Positions 8,465 to 16,965 of a stretch of 63,898 nucleotides of DNA are shown here, piece by piece (within the stretch, counting starts at the first letter, position 1; every line of letters begins with the position of its first letter). The notes beneath the pieces are model-generated. The model did not search any database, had not been told where the DNA came from, and was given only the letters and a program-made list of their open reading frames with translations. The translations under genes were made by a program, and so were the position numbers. This DNA comes from Oscillospiraceae bacterium (lineage in GTDB: Bacteria; Bacillota; Clostridia; Oscillospirales; Acutalibacteraceae). The stretch is from NCBI GenBank assembly GCA_015065615.1, contig SVPY01000013.1:1-63898 (forward strand). The letters are read 5' to 3'.

Positions 8465-8470
8465 TTATAA

Positions 8471-8507
8471 AAAAGGAGACAGTTTATAACTGCCTCCTTT
8501 TATTTTT
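8471..8507. terminator. Bidirectional terminator
   Basis: AAAAGGAGACAGTT / AACTGCCTCCTTTT stem (one mismatch) with a TATA-rich loop. The T-rich tract on both strands suits the convergent murC and 8512-10149 genes. Confidence 0.8.
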
Positions 8508-8511
8508 GATT

Positions 8512-10149
8512 TTATTCCATAGATGCGAAGAAATATCCGCCTGCAGGGATGGTAACTTCAATTTTGCCATTTTCGAGAACTTTATATTCACCGTCGGTTT
8601 CAAGGGCGGTAAAATTCTTCATAGCCTTTAAATCAATAGTAACTTTCTCTGTAGCTTCAGGGAGTTTTACTTCACCCTTTGCTACGCTTCTTTCAATACC
8701 GCTGTTATTTAAAAGCATCATATAAACTGTGCCTTCTTCGTTCTTTGTAAACTGCTTCATCACAGTACCTTCTACTTTAACGGGAAGAATATCGCTGAGA
8801 ACCTTAAGAACTTTGTCAATGGAAATTATCTTATCTTTATTATTTTCTGCAAATTCTTTATCGTCCGTAAGGTCAACTATGTACTGATAATCCTCCGCGT
8901 TTATAACGTCGCTGTTTACTATATCGATAGCATCGGGGTAAACGCAGTTAAGAAGCTTATCGGTTTCAGTGCCTATCATTTTGCCGGTAGCCATAAACAT
9001 TTTACGAAGACCCTTGTATGCTGCGTCTATCTTTTTCTTTAATTCATCGCTTACAGGGTAATCAAGATAACGTTCGCTTTTATCAAGTCCTGCCTCTATT
9101 ACAGGAATATCCTTGGAAATAACCGCAGCAACCGGAACTATAGGCTTACCGATATTATTATACTTTTCTGTAAAATCAATAAAATCCTTCTTAACTTTAC
9201 CGTAGGGACTCAGCTCAAACTCTTTCCAATCATAGAAGGTGTTGCACATACCCCACTCCTCAGCCATAAACTCGGCGCCTGCCATATATGAATAAAGGTG
9301 CATTCTTCTCTGTAAAGAACGTGAACTGCCGCCGTTTTCACCCATTGTAACAAAGGGGAAATCGCCTGCACCTGAAAGATTCCACTCGTTTAAGTTATCG
9401 CGCTGATAGCAGCAGGCTGAGAAGGGACTGCCGCCCCAGGGCTCGTAGTAAGTGCCGAAGGGAATTTTATACGCATTTGCCATACCTCTTGCATAAGCTA
9501 CCTGAACTCGTGTATTGAGAATCTGTGCGCCGATTTCGGGCATAAGGTATTTTGCACCCAGTTTAAGCTCAAGAGGATATGCTAAAAAGTAGCTATCGGC
9601 AGGAACTAAATATCCGCCTGTGTACTCCTGGCGCTTTTTAAATAAATTTTCGGATGCTTTTGTGAAACTTTCTAAATCATTAGCTTCACCTTCTGCTACC
9701 ATTTCATCAAGAGTCATTGCTTCAAGAAAAAGATGATCAAAATTAAATTCGCGCTTTATAGCTCTGGTTATTCCCTCTGCTGTCCATTCAGTGCAGCCGT
9801 TACGGTAGATTTTTCTTAAATCGTTTCTGTAGTTGCTCATCCACTCGTGCATCTGGAAGCCGTAGAATTTATCGCCCAGCATATTTTTATATTCGTTTAC
9901 AAGATCCATATCGTAGTTATAATTTTCAATAAAGCAGCCGCCCTGCAAACGGTCAATATAAAAAGGCATATTATTTTTCTTAACTATATTATAGAGCTCG
10001 CCGCCTTTTTTAGCTAAATTATTGAATTTATATTCATCCTTTAAATCGATACTCTCGCAAAAGCGGATACCGCTGTGCTCATTTATTAAGCCTGCTTTAA
10101 CCTGTGCATCCCAGGTTTCGGGTAAATAGCAGTGAAAATATGTAAACAT
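8512..10149 (-). CDS. Unassigned barrel-type carbohydrate enzyme
   Basis: 545 aa from the ATG at 10149, chosen because GGAGGTTATAAA sits directly before it; an in-frame start 19 codons upstream has no ribosome site. No signal peptide, so cytosolic. The body looks like a TIM-barrel glycosidase-type protein: many W/Y/F residues, acidic motifs such as QMHEWMSNYRND (about residue 100), TYYEPWGG and FMAEEWG, which could supply catalytic carboxylates. The last 85 residues look like a beta-sandwich cap. I do not recognise a named family; a GH42-like or new glycoside hydrolase clan is the best guess. Monocistronic, with its own promoter and terminator. Confidence 0.6.
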   Translation of the reverse strand: MFTYFHCYLPETWDAQVKAGLINEHSGIRFCESIDLKDEYKFNNLAKKGGELYNIVKKNNMPFYIDRLQGGCFIENYNYDMDLVNEYKNMLGDKFYGFQMHEWMSNYRNDLRKIYRNGCTEWTAEGITRAIKREFNFDHLFLEAMTLDEMVAEGEANDLESFTKASENLFKKRQEYTGGYLVPADSYFLAYPLELKLGAKYLMPEIGAQILNTRVQVAYARGMANAYKIPFGTYYEPWGGSPFSACCYQRDNLNEWNLSGAGDFPFVTMGENGGSSRSLQRRMHLYSYMAGAEFMAEEWGMCNTFYDWKEFELSPYGKVKKDFIDFTEKYNNIGKPIVPVAAVISKDIPVIEAGLDKSERYLDYPVSDELKKKIDAAYKGLRKMFMATGKMIGTETDKLLNCVYPDAIDIVNSDVINAEDYQYIVDLTDDKEFAENNKDKIISIDKVLKVLSDILPVKVEGTVMKQFTKNEEGTVYMMLLNNSGIERSVAKGEVKLPEATEKVTIDLKAMKNFTALETDGEYKVLENGKIEVTIPAGGYFFASME

Positions 10150-10177
10150 TTTATAACCTCCAAATATAATTTTACAT

Positions 10178-10206
10178 ATTTTACTATATGTTTTTGCTTT
10201 TTTCAA
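10178..10206 (-). promoter_or_regulatory. Promoter of the 8512-10149 gene
   Basis: -35 TTGAAA (10206-10201) and -10 TAAAAT (10183-10178) with a 17-bp spacer, about 29 bp before the ATG at 10149. Confidence 0.65.
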
Positions 10207-10268
10207 TGCACTTTTTTATTATAAAAAGCTTTTTCCTGCACAAAAAAATCGTTTTTTTAAATGAGACT

Positions 10269-10401
10269 TGTGGAAAACTTATTTAACCCTTTGTGGATAA
10301 CCTGAATTTATGCACGATTCCGCTTCCTTTTATAAATCAGCTCGTCCATATATTGGGCAGTAAAGGGAAATAATAACCATATATATAAAGTGAGTGCATA
10401 A
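10269..10401. other. Cluster of DnaA-box-like 9-mers
   Basis: In the roughly 350-bp gene-free stretch between a promoter and the rqcH terminator, one exact DnaA box (TGTGGATAA, reverse of TTATCCACA) lies at 10292-10300. Three one-mismatch relatives lie at 10269-10277 (TGTGGAAAA), 10308-10316 (TTATGCACG) and 10393-10401 (reverse of TTATGCACT). The surroundings are AT-rich. No dnaA, dnaN or rpmH is present, so this is not evidently oriC. Nothing else is recognised in 10207-10503. Confidence 0.4.
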
Positions 10402-10503
10402 AGTTTTAACTAAAAACTGTTGAAAACTCTGTTGAAAGCGTTAAAAACTTTATGTCAACATTGGACTTTTTCCCGCTTTTTTCGGATATTTTTCTTCTTT
10501 TTA

Positions 10504-10539
10504 ACAAAAAAAACAGAGAAAAAAGCTGAATTTCTCTGT
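10504..10539 (-). terminator. Terminator after rqcH
   Basis: Minus-strand stem ACAGAGAAA / TTTCTCTGT followed by a run of T residues (the A run at 10504-10512). Confidence 0.85.
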
Positions 10540-10553
10540 CCTTTAAGTATTAT

Positions 10554-12302
10554 TTAATTTATCAGATCGGAATTAACGTATGCTGTTTTGTAGTTTACGT
10601 AAATTACCATACCGGGCTTTGCGCCCTGAGGCTTGCTTACGTTTTTAACAAGGCAGTAATCCACGGGTATCTGTGAGCTTTCCTTTGCCTTACTGTGCTT
10701 GGCGGCAAGCTTGCAGGCTTCAAACATAGCGCTCTCTGTGGGAACTCTTCCCTCCGTAACCAAAATAACGTGGGAGCCGTGGATATTTTTGGTGTGGAAC
10801 CAGTAGTCGCTGTTTCGGGCATCCTTTAAAGTTAATTTATCGTTCTGCTTATTGTTTCTGCCCACCAAGATAGTGAATCCGTCCTCGGTAATGAATTTCA
10901 AAGGCTTGCCGATGGGGTCGGGCTTTTTGTTTCCCTTAGTCTGCCTGTGCTTTAAATAACCCTGCTCGTAAAGCTCCTGACGAATCTCGTTTAAATCCTG
11001 CTCCGTTTCAGCTTCCTGGAGGCTGTAGAATACGGAATCGATATAATCAAGCTCTTTTTCACCCTCTTTAATAAGCTCCGTTAAAATCTGCTCGGCGTTT
11101 TTGGCTTTTTTGTAGTCCTTATAATATTTCTGGGCGTTGGCATGGGGAGAGATGGCGGGGTTTAACTTAATTTTAATATCGCCGCAGTTTTCATCGTAAA
11201 AATTCATTACTGTAATTTCACTCTGACCCTGAGTAATATTATAGAGGTTGGCGCTTATTAAGTCGCCCATTATTCTCATATCCTCGCGGTTTACGCTGGC
11301 TGTTAGATCCGCTTTCTGATTATTTATCTTACGGGAGAGGCGCTCCTTACTGTTACTTAAAAGCTTTAAAATATCCGCGCTCTTTACGCGCATTCTTTCT
11401 ATCTTATCCCGCTCGCTGTAAAACAGATCAAGAAGTCCTGAGAAGCTTTCGCATTTTTTGATTTCGCCTAAATTTTCGTAGTAGTAAATAGGCATAAAGG
11501 CAAAATCCATAGGCTTCTTTGTTTCGGGATTTAAAACTATATAGGGCTCGCCCGAGGAATTTTCCGCCTTATTTTTAAGCTCTTTTATAAGCTCAATAAG
11601 CCTTTCTCTCTTTACCGGGCTAAGGCTTTTGTTGGTAACCTCGCTGCCAAGACCCACCTGATATTCAAGCTCACGGGAAATAATGGGAGAAATACCCTGA
11701 ATTTTTTCCATTAAGGCTCTGCTTAAAAGGGAAGTTTTATTTAGATTTATAATTTCATCCACTATAAACTCAGGCTCGGCTTCAAAAAGACTCAGCTTAT
11801 TCTGCCCCGGTGGGTCGCGGTACAAAAGCCCCGGGAGAATAACTCGCTCGGCGCTCATATCGGCGTCCACCCTTTTCAGTGAGTCGATAATCTTATTTTC
11901 CTCGTTAATTAAAATTATATTGCTGTATTTGCCCATTATCTCGGTGGCAAGGGAGAGAATAACACGGTCACCAAGCTCGTTGACGGCGTCGAATTTTAAA
12001 ACGAGAACTCGTTCCAGACCCTTCTGCTCCACCTCGATAAGCTTACTTGAAAGGAGTTTTTTCCTTAATAGCATACACAGCATTGGGGGAGTTTTGGGAT
12101 TTTCGATATTGGTTTCGGTAAAATGCACCCTTGCAGTATCAGGACGGGCAGAAATAAGAAGCTTCAGGCTTTCGTCGTAGGTTCTTATTCCTATTACCAG
12201 TTCGTCGCGGTTAGGCTGGTAGATTTTTTCCACCCTGCCGCCGAGGGCTCTTTTTTCGATTTCGGTTTTAATATGTTTTAAAAATATTGCGTCTAATGCC
12301 AT
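10554..12302 (-). CDS. rqcH: RqcH (NFACT ribosome quality-control factor)
   Basis: 582-aa NFACT protein, the bacterial Rqc2 homologue. It binds stalled 50S subunits carrying peptidyl-tRNA and directs C-terminal Ala tailing of the nascent chain for degradation. The NFACT-N domain opens MALDAIFLKHIKTEIE; the central coiled region spans about 290-430. The C-terminal NFACT-R (DUF814) domain has DARNSDYWFHTKNIHGSHVIL near residue 490. Length is normal; older annotations call such proteins fibronectin-binding protein A. Ribosome site AAAGGTACGAAAATA. The Nif3-like gene ends 21 bp upstream, so trmK, Nif3-like and rqcH may form one operon ending at the 10504 terminator. Confidence 0.93.
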   Translation of the reverse strand: MALDAIFLKHIKTEIEKRALGGRVEKIYQPNRDELVIGIRTYDESLKLLISARPDTARVHFTETNIENPKTPPMLCMLLRKKLLSSKLIEVEQKGLERVLVLKFDAVNELGDRVILSLATEIMGKYSNIILINEENKIIDSLKRVDADMSAERVILPGLLYRDPPGQNKLSLFEAEPEFIVDEIINLNKTSLLSRALMEKIQGISPIISRELEYQVGLGSEVTNKSLSPVKRERLIELIKELKNKAENSSGEPYIVLNPETKKPMDFAFMPIYYYENLGEIKKCESFSGLLDLFYSERDKIERMRVKSADILKLLSNSKERLSRKINNQKADLTASVNREDMRIMGDLISANLYNITQGQSEITVMNFYDENCGDIKIKLNPAISPHANAQKYYKDYKKAKNAEQILTELIKEGEKELDYIDSVFYSLQEAETEQDLNEIRQELYEQGYLKHRQTKGNKKPDPIGKPLKFITEDGFTILVGRNNKQNDKLTLKDARNSDYWFHTKNIHGSHVILVTEGRVPTESAMFEACKLAAKHSKAKESSQIPVDYCLVKNVSKPQGAKPGMVIYVNYKTAYVNSDLIN

Positions 12303-12323
12303 TATTTTCGTACCTTTTAATTT

Positions 12324-13076
12324 TTAAATTATGGTTGTGGGGGAGCTTTCCGATAATGAATTTACAAACTCCACGCAGGGGAATTCATCGGAAAGGTAAT
12401 TTCTTAAAGGCTCTTTAAAAATTACTTCGCTTTCATAGTGACCCATAATGAAGGCGGGAATTCCCTTTTCTTTTGCAAATAATCTTTCGTGGTGCTTCAT
12501 TTCGCCCGTTACAAAGGCATCCGCCTCGGTTTCGAATATAAATTCGCCCCCTGAGCCCGAGCACAAACCCACTTTTTCGATAATATAGCTTTCTAAATCA
12601 TCAGGGAGTACGGCTTCAAGAAAATCACTGCCCGTTATTCCCTTTATGTTCTCTGCAAACTGCAAAAGAGTAGTGGGGTCTATTTCCCCCTCGAAAAGGA
12701 ATTCGCCTTTATTTATTAGATTTTTTACCCCCAGCTTATCCGCTAAAGTGAAATTTACGCCGTAATTTAACGCTAAATCCAGATTTGTGTGGGCGGAAAT
12801 TACGGCAATACCGCTCTTAATAAGCTTATATACCAAATCCTCTTCCCTGATTTTTTTAATGGGATTGAAAATCACGGGGTGGTGGGTTATTATTAAATTT
12901 GCGCCTTTGTTTAAAGCTTCGTCCATTACTTTGTTTGTAACGTCCAGAGCAAGTAAAACCTTTTTGACCTCGGTATCAAATGAGCCGATTAAAAGCCCTG
13001 CGTTATCAAATTCCGCGGCGGTATTAAAGGGAACTATTTTATCGATTTTATTATAAATATCGCTTATTTTAGTCAT
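12324..13076 (-). CDS. Nif3-like dinuclear metal protein (DUF34)
   Basis: 250-aa member of the Nif3/YqfO (DUF34) family, which forms hexameric rings with a dinuclear metal site. The metal-binding ITHHP motif is at about residue 64, and further His/Glu ligands appear in SAHTNLDLA and GHYESE (about 220). This is the short form, without the CutA-like insert found in Bacillus YqfO. Biological role is unsettled; GTP cyclohydrolase-like or metal-homeostasis roles have been proposed. It overlaps the end of trmK by 8 nt, a conserved Firmicutes arrangement, which points to coupled translation. Confidence 0.9.
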   Translation of the reverse strand: MTKISDIYNKIDKIVPFNTAAEFDNAGLLIGSFDTEVKKVLLALDVTNKVMDEALNKGANLIITHHPVIFNPIKKIREEDLVYKLIKSGIAVISAHTNLDLALNYGVNFTLADKLGVKNLINKGEFLFEGEIDPTTLLQFAENIKGITGSDFLEAVLPDDLESYIIEKVGLCSGSGGEFIFETEADAFVTGEMKHHERLFAKEKGIPAFIMGHYESEVIFKEPLRNYLSDEFPCVEFVNSLSESSPTTII

Positions 13077-13752
13077 TTAAATATAAATCCTTAATTTCTC
13101 TTATAATTTTTTCTGATTTTTCAATGTTTTCTGAGTCCCCCGAGTGCCTGAGACCAATCATTTTATTTTCAATACCTTTAATTACCTTTAAAGCGTACTC
13201 GCGGCTATCCTTTGAATTTGGCTCTATTTTGCCCATATAGAGGGTGATTTCGCTTATGTTTTCGGGATTTTCGGTTTTCTTCACTTTCATTACGCTGTAA
13301 ACTTTACCCATATCCACAACCGCCTCTTCCCTTAATACGGTAAAGCCATTAGAGTACAGAAATTCACGTAATTCGGGCGCCGCCGTCATAGGCTGGAGAA
13401 TAAGGGTTTTATTTGAGTCAATTTCAAAAGGCGCCTCGCTTATAATTTTGCTTATAAGCTCCCCTCCCATACCTGCAATTGCCGCGGTATCGAAAGAATT
13501 TCCGTCAATATTTTTAAAGCCGTCCGAAAGTATAGAGGTAAGCTTTGCGCCGTATTTTTCGGCGTTTTCTTTTGCACTACTCAGGGGTCCTTTACCGATA
13601 TCCGCCGCGATGGCTTCATTAATTTTACCCGTCTTTAAAAGCCAGATAGGTAAATAACCGTGGTCGGTGCCTATATCTATAAACCTTGCGCCTTCGTCGG
13701 TAAATGCGGCGCAGAGGGCTAATCTCTGTGTGAGGGTAAATAATTTTGGCAT
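13069..13752 (-). CDS. trmK: tRNA (adenine(22)-N1)-methyltransferase
   Basis: 227-aa SAM-dependent Rossmann methyltransferase of the TrmK family that methylates N1 of A22 in tRNA. The SAM loop FIDIGTDHGYLPIWLLKTG is at residues 24-42, the acidic ribose-binding residue falls in AIAADIGKGPL, and the catalytic-side motif AIAGMGGELI is near residue 90. Overlap with the following Nif3-like gene is as in Bacillus, where sigA-trmK-yqfO are adjacent; no sigA lies upstream here. No convincing promoter was found in the 60 bp upstream, so it may be read through from the DUF1858 gene across a terminator. Confidence 0.92.
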   Translation of the reverse strand: MPKLFTLTQRLALCAAFTDEGARFIDIGTDHGYLPIWLLKTGKINEAIAADIGKGPLSSAKENAEKYGAKLTSILSDGFKNIDGNSFDTAAIAGMGGELISKIISEAPFEIDSNKTLILQPMTAAPELREFLYSNGFTVLREEAVVDMGKVYSVMKVKKTENPENISEITLYMGKIEPNSKDSREYALKVIKGIENKMIGLRHSGDSENIEKSEKIIREIKDLYLND

Positions 13753-13770
13753 AATAACTCCGTTTAAATA

Positions 13771-13804
13771 TAAAAAGAATGCCGCAAAGCTTTTTCTTTG
13801 CGGC
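13771..13804 (-). terminator. Terminator after the DUF1858 gene
   Basis: Minus-strand stem GCCGCAAAG / CTTTGCGGC followed by ATTCTTTTTA. It separates the DUF1858 gene from trmK, possibly only partly. Confidence 0.75.
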
Positions 13805-13812
13805 GGTGTTAC

Positions 13813-14013
13813 TTATTTCTCAAGAACTGCGTTGATTTTAGCTACTAACTCGTCAGCATCTACGCCGTGTACTGCACAAGCCTGAGCAACTGTTTCGCCT
13901 CTTGCAGAGGGGCAGCCTAAGCAGTGCATACCCATCTCTAAGAATAAGGGAGCTGTTGCGCGGTTCATATCAAGAATATCGCCGATGATTGTATCTTTAG
14001 TAATCTTTGCCAT
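13813..14013 (-). CDS. DUF1858 redox-disulfide protein
   Basis: 66-aa soluble protein that consists entirely of a DUF1858 domain (the hybrid-cluster-protein-associated redox disulfide domain). It has TIGDILDMNRATAPLFLEMGMHCLGCPSARGETV, with the CxxC pair at about residues 31-34. The family occurs alone or fused to redox and metal proteins in anaerobes. The CxxC may form a disulfide or bind metal; the partner is unknown and no redox gene is adjacent. It has a strong promoter, an AGGAGG ribosome site and its own terminator. Confidence 0.9.
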   Translation of the reverse strand: MAKITKDTIIGDILDMNRATAPLFLEMGMHCLGCPSARGETVAQACAVHGVDADELVAKINAVLEK

Positions 14014-14046
14014 TTTATATTCCTCCTAAAAAATCGAATTTATAAT

Positions 14047-14075
14047 ATTATAAACCATTTTAAATAAATATGCAA
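14047..14075 (-). promoter_or_regulatory. Promoter of the DUF1858 gene
   Basis: -35 TTGCAT (14075-14070), 17-bp spacer, -10 TATAAT (14052-14047), with AGGAGGAATATAAA before the ATG. Confidence 0.75.
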
Positions 14076-14120
14076 TACTAATATTAATATTAAAAATAAA
14101 GAAGCGGCGCTTATTTGCAC

Positions 14121-14155
14121 AAAAAAATCCCCTGCTATTATAAAATAGCGGGGAA
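14121..14155 (-). terminator. Terminator after the zinc-ribbon gene
   Basis: Minus-strand stem TTCCCCGCTATT / AATAGCAGGGGA (one bulge) followed by TTTTTTT. It ends the sigH-like/zinc-ribbon transcript. Confidence 0.8.
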
Positions 14156-14191
14156 TCTTTTCTTCTTCATTTCATAAAGAAAGATGGGAAA

Positions 14192-14467
14192 TCAGTTTTC
14201 CTTCATCTTTGCAAAGCACTCACTGCAGTATACAGGGCGATCCTCACGGGGCTTGAAGGGAACAGTAGCTTCCTTACCGCAGGATGCACAGATAGCTGTG
14301 AACATTTCACGCTCGGGCTTCTGAGCGTTCTTGCGGTTCTGGCGGCAAGCCTTACATCTCTGGGGCTCGTTTACGAAACCTTTGGATGCGTAGAATTCCT
14401 GTTCGCCGGCTGTGAATACAAATTCAGCGCCGCACTCTTTGCAGATGAGTTTCTTGTCTTCGTACAT
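14192..14467 (-). CDS. Zinc-ribbon protein (CxxC-x17-CxxC type)
   Basis: 91-aa protein with four CxxC pairs: CKEC (9-12) and CKAC (38-41) for a first zinc site, CASC and CSEC for a second near the C-terminus. This matches small Clostridia proteins annotated as zinc-ribbon or CxxC-x17-CxxC domain proteins. The function is unknown; nucleic acid or ribosome contact is only a guess. It follows the sigma factor gene by 72 bp, a spacer holding a small GCCC/GGGC hairpin, with a GAGGTAACACC ribosome site, and appears co-transcribed. Confidence 0.85.
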   Translation of the reverse strand: MYEDKKLICKECGAEFVFTAGEQEFYASKGFVNEPQRCKACRQNRKNAQKPEREMFTAICASCGKEATVPFKPREDRPVYCSECFAKMKEN

Positions 14468-14539
14468 GGTGTTGTTACCTCACTTTGAGTATTTAAAAAG
14501 TATTGTTTTGTTGCCCTTATGGGCTATTTTAAGGTATTG

Positions 14540-15112
14540 CTACCTTATTGATGAATTGGCTTTTAATTTCCTGCGGATTCTTTGCAAGGCATTATCAAAA
14601 GCTTTTTGGGGAATACCGAGCTTTTTAGCTCCCTCTCCCCGATTGTAACCGCTTAATACAAGGACCAATACCTTACGCTCAAAGTCAGACAAGGATATAT
14701 GGATTTGATTTAAAACAGCTTCAAAATTTTCTTTGGTTTCAATTATTGATTCGGGTGTATCGAAATTAATAAATTCCGATTTCACGTCATCAAGAGAAAC
14801 GCTTTGATTTAAGGGGATATTTTTACCTGAATTTCTGTTTCGCACTTCATTTTTAAGCTTATTGCTTATACAAACCGTGGCGTAGGTTTTAAAGCTGGCG
14901 CCTTTTTCTGAATCGTAGCTTTTTGCCGCCTCGTAGAGACCAAGCAAAGCAGCCTGCGACATATCTTCAAATTCGCTCTCCCGAGGATTTATTTTCCGCA
15001 CGAGATTGCCTAAAAAAGTGAGATACCTTGAAGAAAGCTCGCTGAAAACATCCTTATCGTTTATTAAGGAAACAAGCTCCTCATCAGGCATCAGGGATAT
15101 GGAATAAGCCAT
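14540..15112 (-). CDS. SigH-like RNA polymerase sigma factor
   Basis: 190-aa sigma-70 family protein resembling sporulation SigH. Region 2 includes FEDMSQAALLGLYEAAKSYDSEKGASFKTYATVCISNKL (about 47-86). A linker has IPLNQSVSLDD, like the IPLNSYVSLD of SigH. Region 4 has LSDFERKVLVLVLSGYNRGEGAKKLGIPQKAFDNALQRIRRKL. SigH proper is slightly longer (about 210-220 aa), so this may be SigH or a close paralogue. The stop is TAG, rare in this window. It has a strong SigA promoter and is followed by the zinc-ribbon gene. Confidence 0.85.
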   Translation of the reverse strand: MAYSISLMPDEELVSLINDKDVFSELSSRYLTFLGNLVRKINPRESEFEDMSQAALLGLYEAAKSYDSEKGASFKTYATVCISNKLKNEVRNRNSGKNIPLNQSVSLDDVKSEFINFDTPESIIETKENFEAVLNQIHISLSDFERKVLVLVLSGYNRGEGAKKLGIPQKAFDNALQRIRRKLKANSSIR

Positions 15113-15139
15113 TCATATAACACCCCTTATACATAATTG

Positions 15140-15168
15140 AGTATAACTCACTTTAGTTACAAAGTCAA
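15140..15168 (-). promoter_or_regulatory. Promoter of the sigH-like gene
   Basis: -35 TTGACT (15168-15163), 17-bp spacer, -10 TATACT (15145-15140), about 28 bp before the ATG. Confidence 0.8.
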
Positions 15169-15270
15169 GCATTTTTATTTATTTTGTACAAAGATTATTT
15201 TTAATTGTTTAAATTTTTCTTGTTACTTATAATTTTTTTAAAATTTTGACCTTTTTTAATTAAAAATCAC

Positions 15271-15299
15271 TTGTAAATTATTAAGATTTGTATTATTAT
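15271..15299 (+). promoter_or_regulatory. Probable promoter of the comM-like gene
   Basis: -35 TTGTAA at 15271 and -10 TATTAT at 15294 with 17 bp between. The ATG is 44 bp downstream behind AAGGGGTAATTTT. Confidence 0.55.
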
Positions 15300-15342
15300 A
15301 TAAATAGAACAAATGTTTGATTTTTGAGTAAGGGGTAATTTT

Positions 15343-16869
15343 ATGATAGCAAATACTTTCAGCATGGCTTGCTTCGGACTTGAATGTTACAAGGTGGTTA
15401 TTGAAGCGGACGTTTACCAGGGTATGCCTGCCTTTGACCTTGTAGGATTGCCCGACACGGCGGTTAAGGAATCCAGAAACCGCGTTCACTCCGCTGTGAA
15501 AAACTGCGGGTTCGATTTCCCCGTTTCACACATCACAATAAACTTAGCTCCTGCCGACTTAAAAAAGGAAGGCCCCTTATATGACCTGCCCATCTTCATA
15601 GCCATTTTAAAGGCTACAAGTCAGCTTCGCGCCAATACAGACGACAGCGTGTTTATTGGTGAATTATCCCTTTCGGGCGAAATAAGAAGCGTAAAGGGCG
15701 TCTTGCCCATGACAATAAAAGCCAAGAAGGAAGGCTTTAAAAATATTTACGTACCTATGGAAAACGCCGCCGAGGGCAGCGTGGTAAAGGGTATTAACGT
15801 TTATCCCGTTAAGGATCTATACAGCCTTATTGACCATTTAAGAGGTAATAAGAAGCTTATGCCCCTTACTTTTACAAGGGAATTATATAAAAGCGAGCTG
15901 GTAGTTCCCGATTTTTCCGACGTTAAGGGTCAGCGCCACGCAAAAAGAGCGCTGGAGATTGTAGCCAGCGGCGGTCACAATATTATTCTGGTTGGCCCTC
16001 CCGGCTCGGGTAAAAGTATGCTTGCCAAGCGTCTGCCGGGAATTCTGCCTGATATGACTTTTGAAGAGAGTATCGAGACAACGCAGATTCATTCAATTGC
16101 AGGCACTTTAAAGGAGCCTTTAATTACCGTAAGACCCTTCCGCTCGCCTCACCACACCATCTCCTCCCACGGTCTCTCCGGCGGCGGCGCCGTGCCCAAG
16201 CCCGGTGAGATAAGTTTAGCCCACAACGGTGTTTTATTTTTAGATGAGCTTCCCGAATTTACAAGAACCAGCCTTGAAGTTCTGCGCCAGCCCCTTGAGG
16301 ACGGCAGTGTGAATATCTCCCGTGTTTACGGCAGTGCCAGTTACCCCTGCAATATTATACTCGTGGCGGCAATGAACCCCTGCCCCTGCGGTAATTTCGG
16401 CAGTCCCAATCAGAAATGCACCTGCTCCCCCACTGCGGTAAGCAAATATTTAAGCAAGATAAGCTCGCCTCTTTTGGACAGAATCGATATGCACGTGGAG
16501 GTGCCTCCCGTTGATTTTAATATGCTGAATTCCAAAGAAAAGGAAGAAAGCTCCGAAGAAATTAAAAAGCGCGTAAACAAGGCAAGAATAATTCAGCTTG
16601 AACGCTACAAGGGTACTGGCATTACCTGCAACGCAGATGCAAGCACCGCGCTTATTAAGGAGAAGGCGGAAATAACTCCCGCCGCCGAAGCGCTTCTGAG
16701 CAAAGCTTTTGAGAAGTTCGGTTTCTCCGCAAGAGCCTACGACAAAGTGGTAAAGGTTGCCCGCACTATTGCGGATTTAGCGGGCAGTGAGAAAATCGAG
16801 CCAAAGCACATGGCGGAAGCCGTGCAGTACAGAAGCCTTGACCGCAAATACTGGCAGCGCGAGCTTTGA
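15343..16869 (+). CDS. comM: YifB/ComM family Mg-chelatase-like AAA+ ATPase
   Basis: 508-aa ComM/YifB protein. An N-terminal Lon-protease-like domain without the protease site (YQGMPAFDLVGLPDTAVKESRNRV) covers about 1-170. The AAA+ core has Walker A GPPGSGKSM near residue 219 and Walker B LFLDELPEF near residue 305. A Cys-rich segment MNPCPCGNFG then CTC and a C-terminal Mg-chelatase domain follow. ComM hexamers drive branch migration during integration of transformed DNA in proteobacteria; in Clostridia the role is inferred. No other competence genes are adjacent. Terminated at 16921. Confidence 0.93.
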   Translation: MIANTFSMACFGLECYKVVIEADVYQGMPAFDLVGLPDTAVKESRNRVHSAVKNCGFDFPVSHITINLAPADLKKEGPLYDLPIFIAILKATSQLRANTDDSVFIGELSLSGEIRSVKGVLPMTIKAKKEGFKNIYVPMENAAEGSVVKGINVYPVKDLYSLIDHLRGNKKLMPLTFTRELYKSELVVPDFSDVKGQRHAKRALEIVASGGHNIILVGPPGSGKSMLAKRLPGILPDMTFEESIETTQIHSIAGTLKEPLITVRPFRSPHHTISSHGLSGGGAVPKPGEISLAHNGVLFLDELPEFTRTSLEVLRQPLEDGSVNISRVYGSASYPCNIILVAAMNPCPCGNFGSPNQKCTCSPTAVSKYLSKISSPLLDRIDMHVEVPPVDFNMLNSKEKEESSEEIKKRVNKARIIQLERYKGTGITCNADASTALIKEKAEITPAAEALLSKAFEKFGFSARAYDKVVKVARTIADLAGSEKIEPKHMAEAVQYRSLDRKYWQREL

Positions 16870-16920
16870 TTCTTCTTTTGTTTATTCAGTTTATTAAAAA
16901 ATTAATTATTTTATAAAAAT

Positions 16921-16956
16921 AACCGTGGCGGAAGCTAATCCGTCACGGTTTTGTTT
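16921..16956. terminator. Bidirectional terminator, comM/ectB
   Basis: AACCGTGGCGGA / TCCGTCACGGTT stem (one wobble), T-rich on the plus side and AT-rich on the other; it lies between convergent genes. Confidence 0.8.
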
Positions 16957-16965
16957 CGATTATAA

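Noticed and set aside
10269-10401. Chromosomal origin oriC
   Set aside because: No dnaA, dnaN, recF, rpmH or similar genes adjoin the boxes; only the weaker claim of a DnaA-box cluster is kept.
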